Source of the DNA: JARRQJ01 sp963810615
GTDB taxonomy: Bacteria > Pseudomonadota > Gammaproteobacteria > DRLM01
Assembly: GCA_963810615.1 (NCBI GenBank)
Contig: CAWEOA010000002.1
Coordinates: forward strand, 248,001-312,000
Direction of reading: 5' to 3'
DNA length: 64,000 nt
A program made the translations under genes and the position numbers. Below, in pieces: positions 46,963 to 56,483 of the stretch. How positions within the stretch are numbered: the stretch's first letter is position 1; each line of letters opens with the position of its first letter. A model generated the notes under the pieces. It did no database searches. It saw only the letters and a program-made list of their open reading frames with translations, and was not told where the DNA came from.

Positions 46963-48160
46963 GATACCGCTCGGCTATTATCTGAATTAATTGACGCGCT
47001 AAACAGGATTTAGAGGCAAGCGGCAACTCCTTACCACCGCCCCGCCATATCACCGTTAAGGCATTATTGTCGCTTTCAAAGCCCTGATCGGGACGCCCCA
47101 CCCAATTGGCGGCCACGATATCCAGGTCCTTTGCCTCTAATTTGCATCGGGCATTCTTTTCTAAGTCCTCGGTTTCCGCGGCAAAGCCGACGACAAAGGG
47201 ATGGCGCGGCAATGCCGCCACCGCCGCCACGATGTCCGGCGTACGCTCAAGACGCAGCTCGTAACCACCCTCACCTTTCTTGATTTTTTGCTGCTCAGGG
47301 AAAGGCAGTGTGTAATCCGCCACCGCCGCCGCCGCAACGAATATACGGCAATCGGGCGACATCTTCATGACGGCCTCATGCATCTCCGCGGCGCTTTCCA
47401 CCATCACCCTCTCCACCCGCAACGGACACGGCAGGTTCACCGGCCCGCTAATCAGCTTCACCTCGGCGCCGGCTTCCGCTGCGGCCTGCGCGAGGGCATA
47501 ACCCATCTTTCCCGAACTGCGGTTACTGAGAAAACGCACCGGGTCGATGGCCTCACGCGTAGGCCCTGCGGTGATAATAATCTTCGTTCCCTGCAAGATG
47601 CCGACTGTAAACATCCCCGTCAGGGCCGTCACGATATCCGACGGCTCCACCATCCTCCCGGGACCGGTCTCTCCGCAGGCCTGATCGCCTTGCGCCGGCC
47701 CGAGGAAACGCACGCCACGCTCTTCCAGCAGCCGACGGTTGGACTGGGTAACCGGCTGGCTCCACATCACATGATTCATGGCCGGCACCAGCACCAGCGG
47801 GACGCTGCTCGCCAGACACAGGGTACTCAATAAATCATCGGCCAGGCCGTGGGCCAATTTGGCCAGACTATTGGCACTGGCGGGCGCTACGATGATCACA
47901 TCCGCCCAGCGGGCCAGCGTAATATGGCTCATGGCGCTCTCTGCGGCGGCATCCAGCAGATGCACATGAACCGCATTCCCCGACAAGGCCTGCAAGCTGA
48001 GGGGGGTGATAAACTGGGTAGCGGCGTCGGTCATGACCACCCGGACCTCGGCCCCTGCCTCCTTGAGCCGCCTCACCAACTCCGCACTCTTGTAAGCCGC
48101 GATCCCTCCGGTGACCCCCACCACCACCCGCTTGTTGACGAGTCCCGTCATACGCTCCAT
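46943..48160 (-). CDS. coaBC: Phosphopantothenoylcysteine decarboxylase / phosphopantothenate-cysteine ligase
   Basis: Bifunctional coenzyme A synthesis enzyme. The 405-residue protein has an N-terminal flavin-dependent decarboxylase (about 1-190) with GVTGGIAAYKSAELVRRL, PASANSLAKLAHG and PAMNHVMW. A C-terminal CTP-dependent ligase (about 195-405) has TAGPTREAIDPVRFLSNRSS and GFAAETEDL. ATG codons at 48160 and 48151 are both possible starts. It is divergent from radC, as in most gammaproteobacteria. Confidence 0.96.
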   Translation of the reverse strand: MERMTGLVNKRVVVGVTGGIAAYKSAELVRRLKEAGAEVRVVMTDAATQFITPLSLQALSGNAVHVHLLDAAAESAMSHITLARWADVIIVAPASANSLAKLAHGLADDLLSTLCLASSVPLVLVPAMNHVMWSQPVTQSNRRLLEERGVRFLGPAQGDQACGETGPGRMVEPSDIVTALTGMFTVGILQGTKIIITAGPTREAIDPVRFLSNRSSGKMGYALAQAAAEAGAEVKLISGPVNLPCPLRVERVMVESAAEMHEAVMKMSPDCRIFVAAAAVADYTLPFPEQQKIKKGEGGYELRLERTPDIVAAVAALPRHPFVVGFAAETEDLEKNARCKLEAKDLDIVAANWVGRPDQGFESDNNALTVIWRGGGKELPLASKSCLARQLIQIIAERYHAQHTT

Positions 48161-48254
48161 TCTAGCCTGGTAAAAGTGATAAAAATAACAGATTAGCCGT
48201 CAACAGCGCTATGAACTTCGTTATTGCCATCATCGACCTCAGGGAGGGAACCCT

Positions 48255-48929
48255 ATGGCGATCACCGATTGGCCCAGCGCGGAACGCCCGCGCGAAAAGT
48301 TATTGAACCGTGGCCCGCAAACGCTTTCGGATGCGGAACTCCTGGCCATCTTCCTTCGCACCGGAGTGAGTGGGAAGACCGCCGTGGACCTGGCCCGCGA
48401 CTTACTCAAGGAATACGGCGGATTACGCGCCCTGCTGGAAGCGGACCGCCGCAACTTTTGCCAGGGACATGGCCTGGGCAGCGCCAAATACGCCCTGTTG
48501 CAGGCGGTACTCGAGATGGGACGTCGCCATCTCTACGAAACCCTGCAACGCGGCGAGACCTTGGGCAGTCCGGCCGATACCCGCCGCTTCCTGCTGGCCC
48601 GGCTGCGCGATTATCCCCACGAGGTCTTTGCCTGCCTGTTCCTCGATAACCGCCACCGGGTCATCGAATTCGCCGAGATGTTCCGCGGGACCATCGACGG
48701 CACCAGCGTCCACCCCCGGGAGGTGGTCAAGCAGGCCCTGGCGCTCAACGCCGCAGCGGTCATCTTCGCCCATAATCACCCCTCAGGGGTGGCCGAACCC
48801 AGCCAAGCCGATCATCGCCTCACCCGGCGCCTCCAGGACGCTTTGAGCCTGGTGGATATCCGGGTACTGGATCATATCGTCATTGGCGACGGCTATACTG
48901 TCTCCCTGGCAGAACGAGGGCAGCTATAG
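48255..48929 (+). CDS. radC: RadC-family JAB-domain protein
   Basis: A 224-residue protein with an N-terminal helix-hairpin-helix-like part (GPQTLSDAELLAIFLRTG) and a JAB1/MPN metalloprotease-like domain. The domain contains the metal-binding motif HNHPSGVAEPSQAD (about 174-187). It was once tied to DNA repair, but its true role is unsettled. GGGAGGG precedes the ATG. It lies between coaBC and rpmB, the standard context. Confidence 0.95.
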   Translation: MAITDWPSAERPREKLLNRGPQTLSDAELLAIFLRTGVSGKTAVDLARDLLKEYGGLRALLEADRRNFCQGHGLGSAKYALLQAVLEMGRRHLYETLQRGETLGSPADTRRFLLARLRDYPHEVFACLFLDNRHRVIEFAEMFRGTIDGTSVHPREVVKQALALNAAAVIFAHNHPSGVAEPSQADHRLTRRLQDALSLVDIRVLDHIVIGDGYTVSLAERGQL

Positions 48930-49041
48930 GTCGGGGCAGGCCTTCGACTTGCAAATCAAGGCCATCGCTGGTATAAAGTGCAGCTCTTTGGCTGCCACCC
49001 GCCGGGCTGGCGGCTACCGTATTTTTAGGAGGTCGAGGATC

Positions 49042-49278
49042 ATGGCCAGAGTGTGCCAAGTGACGGGCAAACGCCCCACTACCGGGAACAATGTGTCCCA
49101 CGCCAACAATAGAACGCGGCGTCGTTTTTTGCCCAATCTACATACCCACCGCTTCTGGCTGGAAGGGGAAAAGCGCTGGGTGCGCCTGCGGGTAACGTCC
49201 AAGGGAATGCGCATCATCGATAAGCGCGGCATCGACGTGGTGGTGGCGGAACTGCGTAGCCGCGGCGAAAAGGTCTAA
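49042..49278 (+). CDS. rpmB: 50S ribosomal protein L28
   Basis: A 78-residue basic protein, MARVCQVTGKRPTTGNNVSH onward, with the L28 features NRTRRRFLPNLHTHRFWLE and RLRVTSKGMRIIDKRGID. The start at 49042 follows AGGAGG; the open frame runs upstream into radC but that part is not coding. It is followed by rpmG after 23 bases, the conserved pair. Confidence 0.97.
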   Translation: MARVCQVTGKRPTTGNNVSHANNRTRRRFLPNLHTHRFWLEGEKRWVRLRVTSKGMRIIDKRGIDVVVAELRSRGEKV

Positions 49279-49301
49279 GGGTTAGTTAAGGAGTCTGCGC
49301 C

Positions 49302-49457
49302 ATGCGTGAAAAGATCAGATTGATATCCAGCGCCAATACCGGTCATTTTTATACGACCATCAAGAACAAGCGCAATACCCCGGATAAGATGGAAATCAAA
49401 AAATATGATCCGGTGGTCCGCAAGCACGTGGCCTACAAAGAGGCCAAAATCAAGTAA
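49302..49457 (+). CDS. rpmG: 50S ribosomal protein L33
   Basis: A 51-residue basic protein, MREKIRLISSANTGHFYTTI then KNKRNTPDKMEIKKYDPVVR and a KEAKIK tail. It matches the cysteine-free L33 form found in many proteobacteria, which needs no zinc. AAGGAG lies nine bases before the ATG. A strong terminator follows 24 bases after the stop. Confidence 0.97.
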   Translation: MREKIRLISSANTGHFYTTIKNKRNTPDKMEIKKYDPVVRKHVAYKEAKIK

Positions 49458-49480
49458 GCACAACCGACCTGTGTAACAAC

Positions 49481-49512
49481 AAAAAACCCGCCTTAAGAAG
49501 GCGGGTTTTTTG
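49481..49512. terminator. Bidirectional terminator after rpmG
   Basis: CCCGCCTT and AAGGCGGG pair around AAG, with an A run before the stem and a T run after it. It serves rpmG on the plus strand and the desaturase gene, which ends at 49533, on the minus strand. Confidence 0.92.
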
Positions 49513-49532
49513 TTGGGAATACCGAAAACTGC

Positions 49533-50708
49533 TCAAGTCGCTTGCAGCGTATAACCCTTCAAAGACCGGGAAAAATCCTGCAATACCTTAATGCCGGTGG
49601 CTTCGGCCTGCTTGCACCAATCCTGAAGGTTATGCAGCAAACTATCGGGTGAACTGGAGTGACTCTGCCACAACGCCTGCAAGCGTTTCTTATAGTCGTA
49701 TACCGTGGCCAGGGTCTGGCTGAGATTCAAGGCCGCCTGTACCCGCCCTTTGGCATCCTCGTTCATCACTGCGTCACCGCGCACTAAGGGTCGATGGGCT
49801 CTGCGCAGCAGGCGTCGACAAGATTGATCCGCGCTGCGTAATTCTTCGCGCAACACCGGCATCACCACATCCCGCGCGTAATGGGATAAGACATGAAAGC
49901 GATTAACCAGGATGGCACGCACCGTTTCCATATCCACGGTATGCTTGCCGGGATTGATCACCGGTTCGGGAGCCACCTTTTTCACCCTAGCCAAACCCAA
50001 GCTTTGCAGAGTACGAATATATAACCAGCCGATGTCAAATTCCCAGGGCTTGGAAGAAAGTTTAGCCGAGCTGGGAAAGGCATGGTGGTTATTGTGCAGT
50101 TCTTCACCGCCGATCAGAATACCCCAGGGCACGACATTGGTCGCCGCATCGGTGCTCTCATAATTTCGGTAACCCCAATAGTGGCCGATGCCGTTGATGA
50201 TCCCGGCAGCGAAAAAGGGAATCCAAATCATCTGCACCGCCCATATGGTGATGCCGATCGGGCCAAACAGCAGCGCATCGATTAAAAACATAACAGCAAT
50301 CCCATAGCGGCTATGGGGGCAATAGAGATGACGCTCCAACCAGTCGTCAGGCGTCCCCTTGCCGTACTGATCCAGGGTCTGAGAATTAGCAGCCTCTTTA
50401 CGATAGAGCTCGGCCCCTTCCCATAACACCTTGGATAGACCCAGGATCTGAGGACTGTGGGGATCTTCCTCGGTCTCACAACGGGCGTGATGCTTACGGT
50501 GGATTGCAGCCCAAGCCTTGGTTTCCATACCGGTGGTCAACCATAGCCACAGCCGGAAGAAATGGCTCACCGCCGGATGTAGGTCAAGGGCGCGATGGGC
50601 CTGATGGCGATGCAGGAAGATGGTGACGCTGGCGATGGTAATATGGGTCATCCCCAAGGTCACCAGCACATAGCCCCACCAAGGTAGATCGACTATTCCG
50701 TTTAACAT
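49533..50708 (-). CDS. Delta-9 acyl-lipid/acyl-CoA fatty acid desaturase
   Basis: A 391-residue membrane di-iron desaturase that introduces a cis double bond into saturated acyl chains for membrane fluidity. The three histidine boxes are HRHQAH (33-38), HRKHH (70-74) and HNNHH (in ELHNNHHAFPSSAK). Hydrophobic segments lie near 8-30, 45-60 and 140-175. The C-terminal 130 residues form a helical, charged extension beyond the desaturase core. An AT-rich region with TATAAT boxes lies upstream. Confidence 0.9.
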   Translation of the reverse strand: MLNGIVDLPWWGYVLVTLGMTHITIASVTIFLHRHQAHRALDLHPAVSHFFRLWLWLTTGMETKAWAAIHRKHHARCETEEDPHSPQILGLSKVLWEGAELYRKEAANSQTLDQYGKGTPDDWLERHLYCPHSRYGIAVMFLIDALLFGPIGITIWAVQMIWIPFFAAGIINGIGHYWGYRNYESTDAATNVVPWGILIGGEELHNNHHAFPSSAKLSSKPWEFDIGWLYIRTLQSLGLARVKKVAPEPVINPGKHTVDMETVRAILVNRFHVLSHYARDVVMPVLREELRSADQSCRRLLRRAHRPLVRGDAVMNEDAKGRVQAALNLSQTLATVYDYKKRLQALWQSHSSSPDSLLHNLQDWCKQAEATGIKVLQDFSRSLKGYTLQAT

Positions 50709-50749
50709 GGATTCCAGTACCCCATTAATAAATTATATAAAATCAAATG

Positions 50750-50776
50750 ATTATAATATATTCAGCCGCTATTATA
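50750..50776 (-). promoter_or_regulatory. AT-rich promoter region of the desaturase gene
   Basis: Two exact TATAAT hexamers occur on the minus strand (50776-50771 and 50755-50750) within an AT-rich stretch, 41 to 68 bases before the start codon. No good -35 box is apparent for either, so an activator may be needed. The remaining sequence up to argJ (50777-50865) shows no other feature. Confidence 0.4.
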
Positions 50777-50865
50777 ACATTTACCGGCCCCTTTCCCTAG
50801 ATTCAGTGGGGGTTATTGTATAGTCTAGTATAGATGGAGCCGGAGACTGTGCTTATCAAGCCTGC

Positions 50866-52086
50866 TTAGGTTCGGTACTCGGCATTGATACGCACATAAT
50901 CATAGGACAAATCACAAGTCCACACCCGAGCGTAGCCGTCACCCCGTCCCAATTCGACCCTGACGGCAATCTCTTCCCTATCCATCACTGCCCGCCCCTG
51001 CTCTTCCCGGTAGGCGGAAGCGCGCCCGCCAGCGGCCACGATGCAAACGTCTCCCAAAAAGATATTGACCCGCTCCACCTGCAAATTCGGTATACCGGCA
51101 CGCCCCACTGCGGCCAAAATCCGCCCCCAGTTGGGATCACTAGCGAAGAAGGCGGTCTTAACCAGCGGCGAATGGGCGATGGTGTAGGCCGCGCGACGGC
51201 ATTCCTCTTCGTCGGCCCCGCCCTCCACTTCGACGGTGATGAATTTGCTCGCCCCTTCCCCGTCACGGATGATCGCCTGAGCCAATCCCACGCACACTTC
51301 GGTGATCGCTTGCGACAGCGTGATAAACCCCGGATCCTCCGCGCTGACGATCTCAGGCAAACCACTATGACCGCTGGCCATCAGAATGCAAGCATCGTTG
51401 GTGGAAGTATCGCCATCGACGGTAATGCAATTAAACGAGGCATTCACCGCCGCATCAAGACACCGTTGCAACAAGGGAGGAGAGACTTTCGCATCCGTGG
51501 CAACAAAGGCCAGCATGGTAGCCATATCGGGCCGGATCATACCGGCGCCCTTGGCGATACCGGTAACGGTGACACTCTGTCCGGCGATCTCTATCCGGCG
51601 TGACAGGCCTTTGGCCACGGTATCCGTGGTCATGATGCCGTGAGCGGCGTCGGCCCAGCCTTCCGCCGACAAGCTGCGGTACGCCGTAGGCAGCGCATTG
51701 ACAATGGTAGTCACGGGCAAGGGTTCACCGATGACACCGGTGGAAAATGGCAAGACCTGCTCCGGCTTCACACCGACACTCGCCGCCAATGCCTGACAGC
51801 AAGCGAGCGCATCGCTCAAGCCCTGATCACCGGTGCCGGCATTGGCGTTTCCGGTGTTGATGAGCAGATAGCGGGGGGGCTGCAGCTTGAGGTGGCGCTT
51901 AGCCAACAACACCGGCGCCGCACAAAAGGCATTTTGCGTGAATACCCCGGCGCACGCGGCACCCGCCGCCAGCTCAAACACTACCAGATCTCGCCGCCCG
52001 GGCTTTTTAATGCCCGCGCAAGCCGTGCCCACGCGCACACCGGGCACCGGTAACAGGGAAGGTAAGGCGGTTAATCCGACGGCCAC
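50866..52086 (-). CDS. argJ: Glutamate N-acetyltransferase / amino-acid acetyltransferase ArgJ
   Basis: Transfers the acetyl group from N-acetylornithine to glutamate, recycling it in arginine synthesis; bifunctional forms also use acetyl-CoA. The 406-residue precursor self-cleaves before the threonine in GAGMIRPDMATML, which is intact (about residues 184-196). DGDTSTNDAC and SDPNWGRILAAVGRAG are typical. It lies after secA, as in several gammaproteobacteria. Since argA is also present, ArgJ may act only in recycling. Confidence 0.96.
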   Translation of the reverse strand: MAVGLTALPSLLPVPGVRVGTACAGIKKPGRRDLVVFELAAGAACAGVFTQNAFCAAPVLLAKRHLKLQPPRYLLINTGNANAGTGDQGLSDALACCQALAASVGVKPEQVLPFSTGVIGEPLPVTTIVNALPTAYRSLSAEGWADAAHGIMTTDTVAKGLSRRIEIAGQSVTVTGIAKGAGMIRPDMATMLAFVATDAKVSPPLLQRCLDAAVNASFNCITVDGDTSTNDACILMASGHSGLPEIVSAEDPGFITLSQAITEVCVGLAQAIIRDGEGASKFITVEVEGGADEEECRRAAYTIAHSPLVKTAFFASDPNWGRILAAVGRAGIPNLQVERVNIFLGDVCIVAAGGRASAYREEQGRAVMDREEIAVRVELGRGDGYARVWTCDLSYDYVRINAEYRT

Positions 52087-52107
52087 GGAATTAAACTAGA
52101 ACTGTCG

Positions 52108-54828
52108 TCACTCTAAACGACCATGACACTGTTTGTATTTCTTTCCGGAACCGCAAGGACAGGGTTCATTACGTCCAACCTTGCGTCCGTCACGGACATA
52201 GGGGGTATGAGCCTCTTGATCCTGATCATCCGCCACGACATCTCCGCCGCCGCCCGCCGCCGCCATGGCCGCCGCCTCGGCATGCTCATATTGCATAGCC
52301 ACATTGCTGCGCCGCTGCTCTTCTACCGCCTGCACATCTTCTTCCGCCCGTACCCGAACTCGGGTCAGGATGCTGATGACCTCCGTCTTGATCCTATTCA
52401 GCAACTGAGCGAACAGCTCAAAGGCCTCGAGCTTGTATTCTTGAATGGGATTCTTCTGGGCATATCCGCGCAGATGGATACCCTGTCGTAAATAATCCAT
52501 GGCCGCCAAATGCTCTTTCCACATGGAATCCAATACCTGCAACATCACCGCCTTCTCAAAGTGGCGCATCACCTTCTCACCCGCTTGAGCTTCTTTTTCC
52601 GCATAAGCCGCTTCCAAGGCTTCCAGGATGCGTTGACGTAAAATCTCCTCGTGCAGATCGTGATCTTCCTCCAACCAAGAGGACACGGGCAACGGCACCC
52701 CCAGCTGTTCCAGTGCCTCTTCCAGACCGGGAATATCCCATTGTTCATCCAAACTCTGAGGAGGAACATAGACATCGATGACGCCGTTAAGCACATCGAC
52801 GCGGATGGTCTTGATGGTATCCGAGATATCATCCGTCGCCATTATCTCATTGCGTTGTTCGTAGATTACTTTGCGCTGATCGTTGGCGACGTCATCGTAA
52901 TCCAGCAATTGCTTGCGAATATCGAAGTTATGGCCCTCGACCTTGCGCTGTGCGTTTTCAATGGCGCGAGTCACCCAGGGATGCTCGATGGCCTCCCCCT
53001 CTTCCATACCCAACTTCTGCATCAAGCCCTTCACCCGGTCAGAGGCAAAGATGCGCATGAGATTGTCTTCTAACGACAGATAAAAGCGCGACGAACCGGG
53101 ATCACCCTGGCGACCGGAACGACCGCGCAATTGATTATCGATACGACGCGACTCGTGGCGTTCGGTGCCGATCACGTGCAGCCCACCCGCGGCGAGCACT
53201 TCATCATGGCGCTGCCGCCAATCCTCTTTGGCCGCTTCTACGGCAGCCGCATCGGCGTGCTCACCCAAGACGCTAAGTTCCGCTTCCAGGCTGCCGCCCA
53301 GCACAATATCGGTACCACGACCCGCCATATTGGTGGCGATGGTCACCCCGCCAGGCCGCCCAGCCTCGACTATTACCTGGGCTTCGCGTTCATGTTGCTT
53401 GGCATTCAAGACTTGAAACTTGATCTTCTCTTTTTCAAGCAGTTCGGCAAGGTACTCCGAAGTCTCAATGGAGGTGGTACCCACCAGGACTGGCTGGGTG
53501 CGTTGATGGCATTCCTTTATATCCTGGATGATCGCATCGAATTTTTCTTTGGCGGTGAGATAAATCACATCACCGTGGTCCTGGCGAACCATGGGTCTAT
53601 GGGTGGGGATTACCACCACTTCCAGAGCATAAATCTGTTGAAATTCATAGGCCTCGGTGTCGGCCGTACCGGTCATGCCGGCCAGCTTGCCATATAGACG
53701 GAAGTAATTCTGGAAGGTAATGGAGGCCAGAGTCTGGTTTTCACTACGAATCGGCACCCCTTCCTTGGCTTCCACCGCCTGATGCAAACCTTCCGACCAG
53801 CGGCGCCCCGGCAGAGTCCGGCCGGTAAATTCATCGACGATGACGACTTCATCGTCACGCACGATGTAATCCACGTCACGCCGAAACAGGGCATGCGCAC
53901 GCAAGCCGGCGTTCAGATGATGCATAAGACTGATATTGGAGGCATCGTATAAACTCCCGCCTTCGACCAACAAACCCGCCTCTTCCATCAATTGTTCAAC
54001 ATGCTGATGGCCTTCCTCGGTGAGATACACTTGCCGACCCTTCTCATCGACGCTGTAATCACCGGGCTGCCCTTCCTCTTCCTGCTTGGTCAGCCTGGGG
54101 ATGAGGACATTGATCTTGGTGTAAAGATCGGTGCCTCCTTCACTGGGTCCGGAGATGATAAGCGGTGTGCGGGCTTCATCGATAAGAATGGAGTCCACCT
54201 CATCGACGACGGCATAATAGGTACCGCGCTGCACCCGATCCGCGACACCAAACGCCATATTATCGCGCAGATAGTCGAAACCATACTCATTATTGGTGCC
54301 ATAAGTAATGTCGCAGGCATAGGCGGCACGCTTTTCCTCGGCGCGTTGCTCGGAGAGTATCACCCCGGTGGACATACCTAAAAACTCATACAGCCGCCCC
54401 ATCCACTTCGCATCACGTCGCGCCAAATAATCATTGACCGTCACCACATGAACGCCCTTACCGGGCAAGGCATTGAGGTAAACGGCCAAGGTCGCCACCA
54501 AGGTCTTGCCCTCGCCGGTACGCATCTCGGCAATCTTACCTTGATGTAACACCATGCCGCCGATGAGCTGCACATCGAAATGACGCATGCCCATAACCCG
54601 TTTACCCGCCTCGCGCACCACGGCGAATGCCTCGGGTAAGAGGCTGTCGAGGCTGGCGCCGTCGGCCAAGCGCTGTCGAAATTCGTCGGTTTTGGCCCGT
54701 AATTCCGCATCGCTCAGCTTGGCAATCGCATCTTCCAAGCCATTGATAGTCTGAACCACTCCGTACATGCGCTTAACCAAACGCTCATTACGGCTACCAA
54801 AAACCTTGTTTAAAAGTTTCGATATCAT
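52108..54828 (-). CDS. secA: Preprotein translocase ATPase SecA
   Basis: Motor ATPase that drives unfolded preproteins through SecYEG. The 906-residue protein has Walker A MRTGEGKT (102-109), DEVDSILIDEARTPLIIS (Walker B region), the preprotein cross-linking domain, TNMAGRGTDIVLGG and SGRQGDPGSSRFYLS (second nucleotide-binding domain). A C-terminal zinc motif CPCGSGKKYKQCHG binds SecB and lipids. Length is close to E. coli (901). secM is not adjacent; an M23 peptidase gene is upstream. Confidence 0.98.
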   Translation of the reverse strand: MISKLLNKVFGSRNERLVKRMYGVVQTINGLEDAIAKLSDAELRAKTDEFRQRLADGASLDSLLPEAFAVVREAGKRVMGMRHFDVQLIGGMVLHQGKIAEMRTGEGKTLVATLAVYLNALPGKGVHVVTVNDYLARRDAKWMGRLYEFLGMSTGVILSEQRAEEKRAAYACDITYGTNNEYGFDYLRDNMAFGVADRVQRGTYYAVVDEVDSILIDEARTPLIISGPSEGGTDLYTKINVLIPRLTKQEEEGQPGDYSVDEKGRQVYLTEEGHQHVEQLMEEAGLLVEGGSLYDASNISLMHHLNAGLRAHALFRRDVDYIVRDDEVVIVDEFTGRTLPGRRWSEGLHQAVEAKEGVPIRSENQTLASITFQNYFRLYGKLAGMTGTADTEAYEFQQIYALEVVVIPTHRPMVRQDHGDVIYLTAKEKFDAIIQDIKECHQRTQPVLVGTTSIETSEYLAELLEKEKIKFQVLNAKQHEREAQVIVEAGRPGGVTIATNMAGRGTDIVLGGSLEAELSVLGEHADAAAVEAAKEDWRQRHDEVLAAGGLHVIGTERHESRRIDNQLRGRSGRQGDPGSSRFYLSLEDNLMRIFASDRVKGLMQKLGMEEGEAIEHPWVTRAIENAQRKVEGHNFDIRKQLLDYDDVANDQRKVIYEQRNEIMATDDISDTIKTIRVDVLNGVIDVYVPPQSLDEQWDIPGLEEALEQLGVPLPVSSWLEEDHDLHEEILRQRILEALEAAYAEKEAQAGEKVMRHFEKAVMLQVLDSMWKEHLAAMDYLRQGIHLRGYAQKNPIQEYKLEAFELFAQLLNRIKTEVISILTRVRVRAEEDVQAVEEQRRSNVAMQYEHAEAAAMAAAGGGGDVVADDQDQEAHTPYVRDGRKVGRNEPCPCGSGKKYKQCHGRLE

Positions 54829-54884
54829 TAGAAATAAATTACATCAGGAGGGGACAAAAAAACGAAATCCATTTTACACCAGGA

Positions 54885-55820
54885 CTAGTTGGCAGCGCTG
54901 AGATATTTAATCGGGTTGACCACCCTCCCGGACCGCCATACCTCAAAGTGGACGTGCGGACCCGTGGAACGGCCTGTAGAACCCATCAAGGCGATCTCTT
55001 GGCCCTTGCTCACAGTCTCCCCCACTTTCACTAGCACCTTGGAATTATGGCCATAGCGGGTGACAAAGCCGTTTCCGTGGTTAATTTGCACAAGATTACC
55101 ATAACCGCCATGCTTACCGGCGTAGGTCACAATCCCGGCGGCCACCGCCACTACAGGCTCGCCCAATTCCCCGGCGATATCGACACCGGGATGCCATTCC
55201 CGCCGACCATTGAAGGGATCGGTCCGATAGCCAAAATAGGAGGAAATCCAGCCGTCGCTCACCGGCCGCCCTTTGGGCAGCACCTCATCCAGAAGATTGC
55301 GATGCCGAAACATGGTCTCCAAAACGCTCAACTGCTCCTGCCGATCATCAAGTTGCTGATTCAGCTGATCCACTGATTGTGTAAGCGAAGGTAAGGGGAG
55401 AGGTTTCTCGGCTAATACATTAGGTTGCTCCGGGCCACCTTGGGGGGGCGGCGAACCGAAATCAAATTCACCTTTTTCTAATCCCGCCATACCCACCAAG
55501 CGCTTACCCAAGGCGTTGAGACGTATCACCTGGGCCTGCATGGCGCCCAAGCGTGCCGTAAGGGCATTAATGTTCTCTCTCACTTGGCGAGGCTCGCCAT
55601 CCGCTGCTCCGGCCTGACCGGCGTCGGCCATAGCCTCTTCACTGCTAGTCAGAGCGATTTCTTTCTGGGCATATTGGCTACCCCAGCAAAATCCCAGGTA
55701 GGATGCCAGGCTCAAGGGGGCAATAAGTACCGCAGCAACCAAGACGATCGCACGCGACCGCGTCAGATGAATTTTTACCGGGCGTTGCAACTGCTTAGCG
55801 AGTAAAATGATGTTCATCAT
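54885..55820 (-). CDS. Membrane-anchored M23 (LytM) peptidase
   Basis: A 311-residue protein with a short cytoplasmic N-terminus, one transmembrane helix (about 27-46), a periplasmic coiled coil (about 75-165) and a C-terminal M23 domain. The zinc motifs HPGVDIA and HVHFEVW are intact, so it should be a peptidoglycan endopeptidase or a precise regulator of one. NPIKYL closes the domain, as in the family. It sits between secA and the DciA-like gene, a place where gammaproteobacteria often carry such a gene. Confidence 0.9.
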   Translation of the reverse strand: MMNIILLAKQLQRPVKIHLTRSRAIVLVAAVLIAPLSLASYLGFCWGSQYAQKEIALTSSEEAMADAGQAGAADGEPRQVRENINALTARLGAMQAQVIRLNALGKRLVGMAGLEKGEFDFGSPPPQGGPEQPNVLAEKPLPLPSLTQSVDQLNQQLDDRQEQLSVLETMFRHRNLLDEVLPKGRPVSDGWISSYFGYRTDPFNGRREWHPGVDIAGELGEPVVAVAAGIVTYAGKHGGYGNLVQINHGNGFVTRYGHNSKVLVKVGETVSKGQEIALMGSTGRSTGPHVHFEVWRSGRVVNPIKYLSAAN

Positions 55821-55862
55821 CGTTACCCTTCGAGGTTGGGTCCATAGCTATCCGGACTAATC

Positions 55863-56324
55863 ATGGCAAGTGTTTCTCCTAAATCACTGGCGAACTTGCT
55901 GCAGCAGCGCTCTGATCATCTGAGTTTGTTGCTGAGCCAGGTTCGCCTCCTACGTCAGATCACCGCGGTGATCAGGAACGTTCTGCCTGAACCCCTTTCC
56001 CTGCATTGTCATGCCGCCAACATCAACGGCGACACTATTATAATCGGCTGCGACTCTTCAACATGGGCGGCGAAACTTCGCTACCAAATACCCCAGGTAC
56101 TGAAGCGGCTTAATGATCACCGCGAGCTGCCCGTCTTGCGGCAGATCCGGGTCCGGGTACAACCGCTGAACAATGATCAGCCCCGCGCTTCTACCCGTCC
56201 GTTATGCATGAGCGAAGACTCTGCGACTTTAATCGCCAGCGTCGCATCCACTACTGACGACCCTGAACTGAAGGCGGCGCTGCTGCGTCTCAGCCAACGC
56301 GCAAAACCCGTTAAAAATCGATAA
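55863..56324 (+). CDS. DUF721 (DciA-like) protein
   Basis: A 153-residue protein whose first 95 residues match the DUF721 domain: VRLLRQITAVIRNVLPEPLS, then GDTIIIGCDSSTWAAKLRYQ and LKRLNDHRELPVLRQIRVRV. The tail is polar and probably disordered. DciA proteins load or assist the DnaB helicase in bacteria that lack DnaC. It lies where E. coli has secM, between lpxC and secA, but on the opposite strand. The DciA role is inferred from the family. Confidence 0.82.
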   Translation: MASVSPKSLANLLQQRSDHLSLLLSQVRLLRQITAVIRNVLPEPLSLHCHAANINGDTIIIGCDSSTWAAKLRYQIPQVLKRLNDHRELPVLRQIRVRVQPLNNDQPRASTRPLCMSEDSATLIASVASTTDDPELKAALLRLSQRAKPVKNR

Positions 56325-56483
56325 CAACGGGCAATACCTGTAACGTTTCTTACTTGTCGACGCCCTCACAGAATACTTTATAGAGGGACGGAAAATTGCG
56401 GACTCGATCGCATCTTGGCCTAAGGGCACGCCCGGCCTTTTCCGCTCGATTTGTTCCGGCAACCGTGTTTATTATACTTATTA

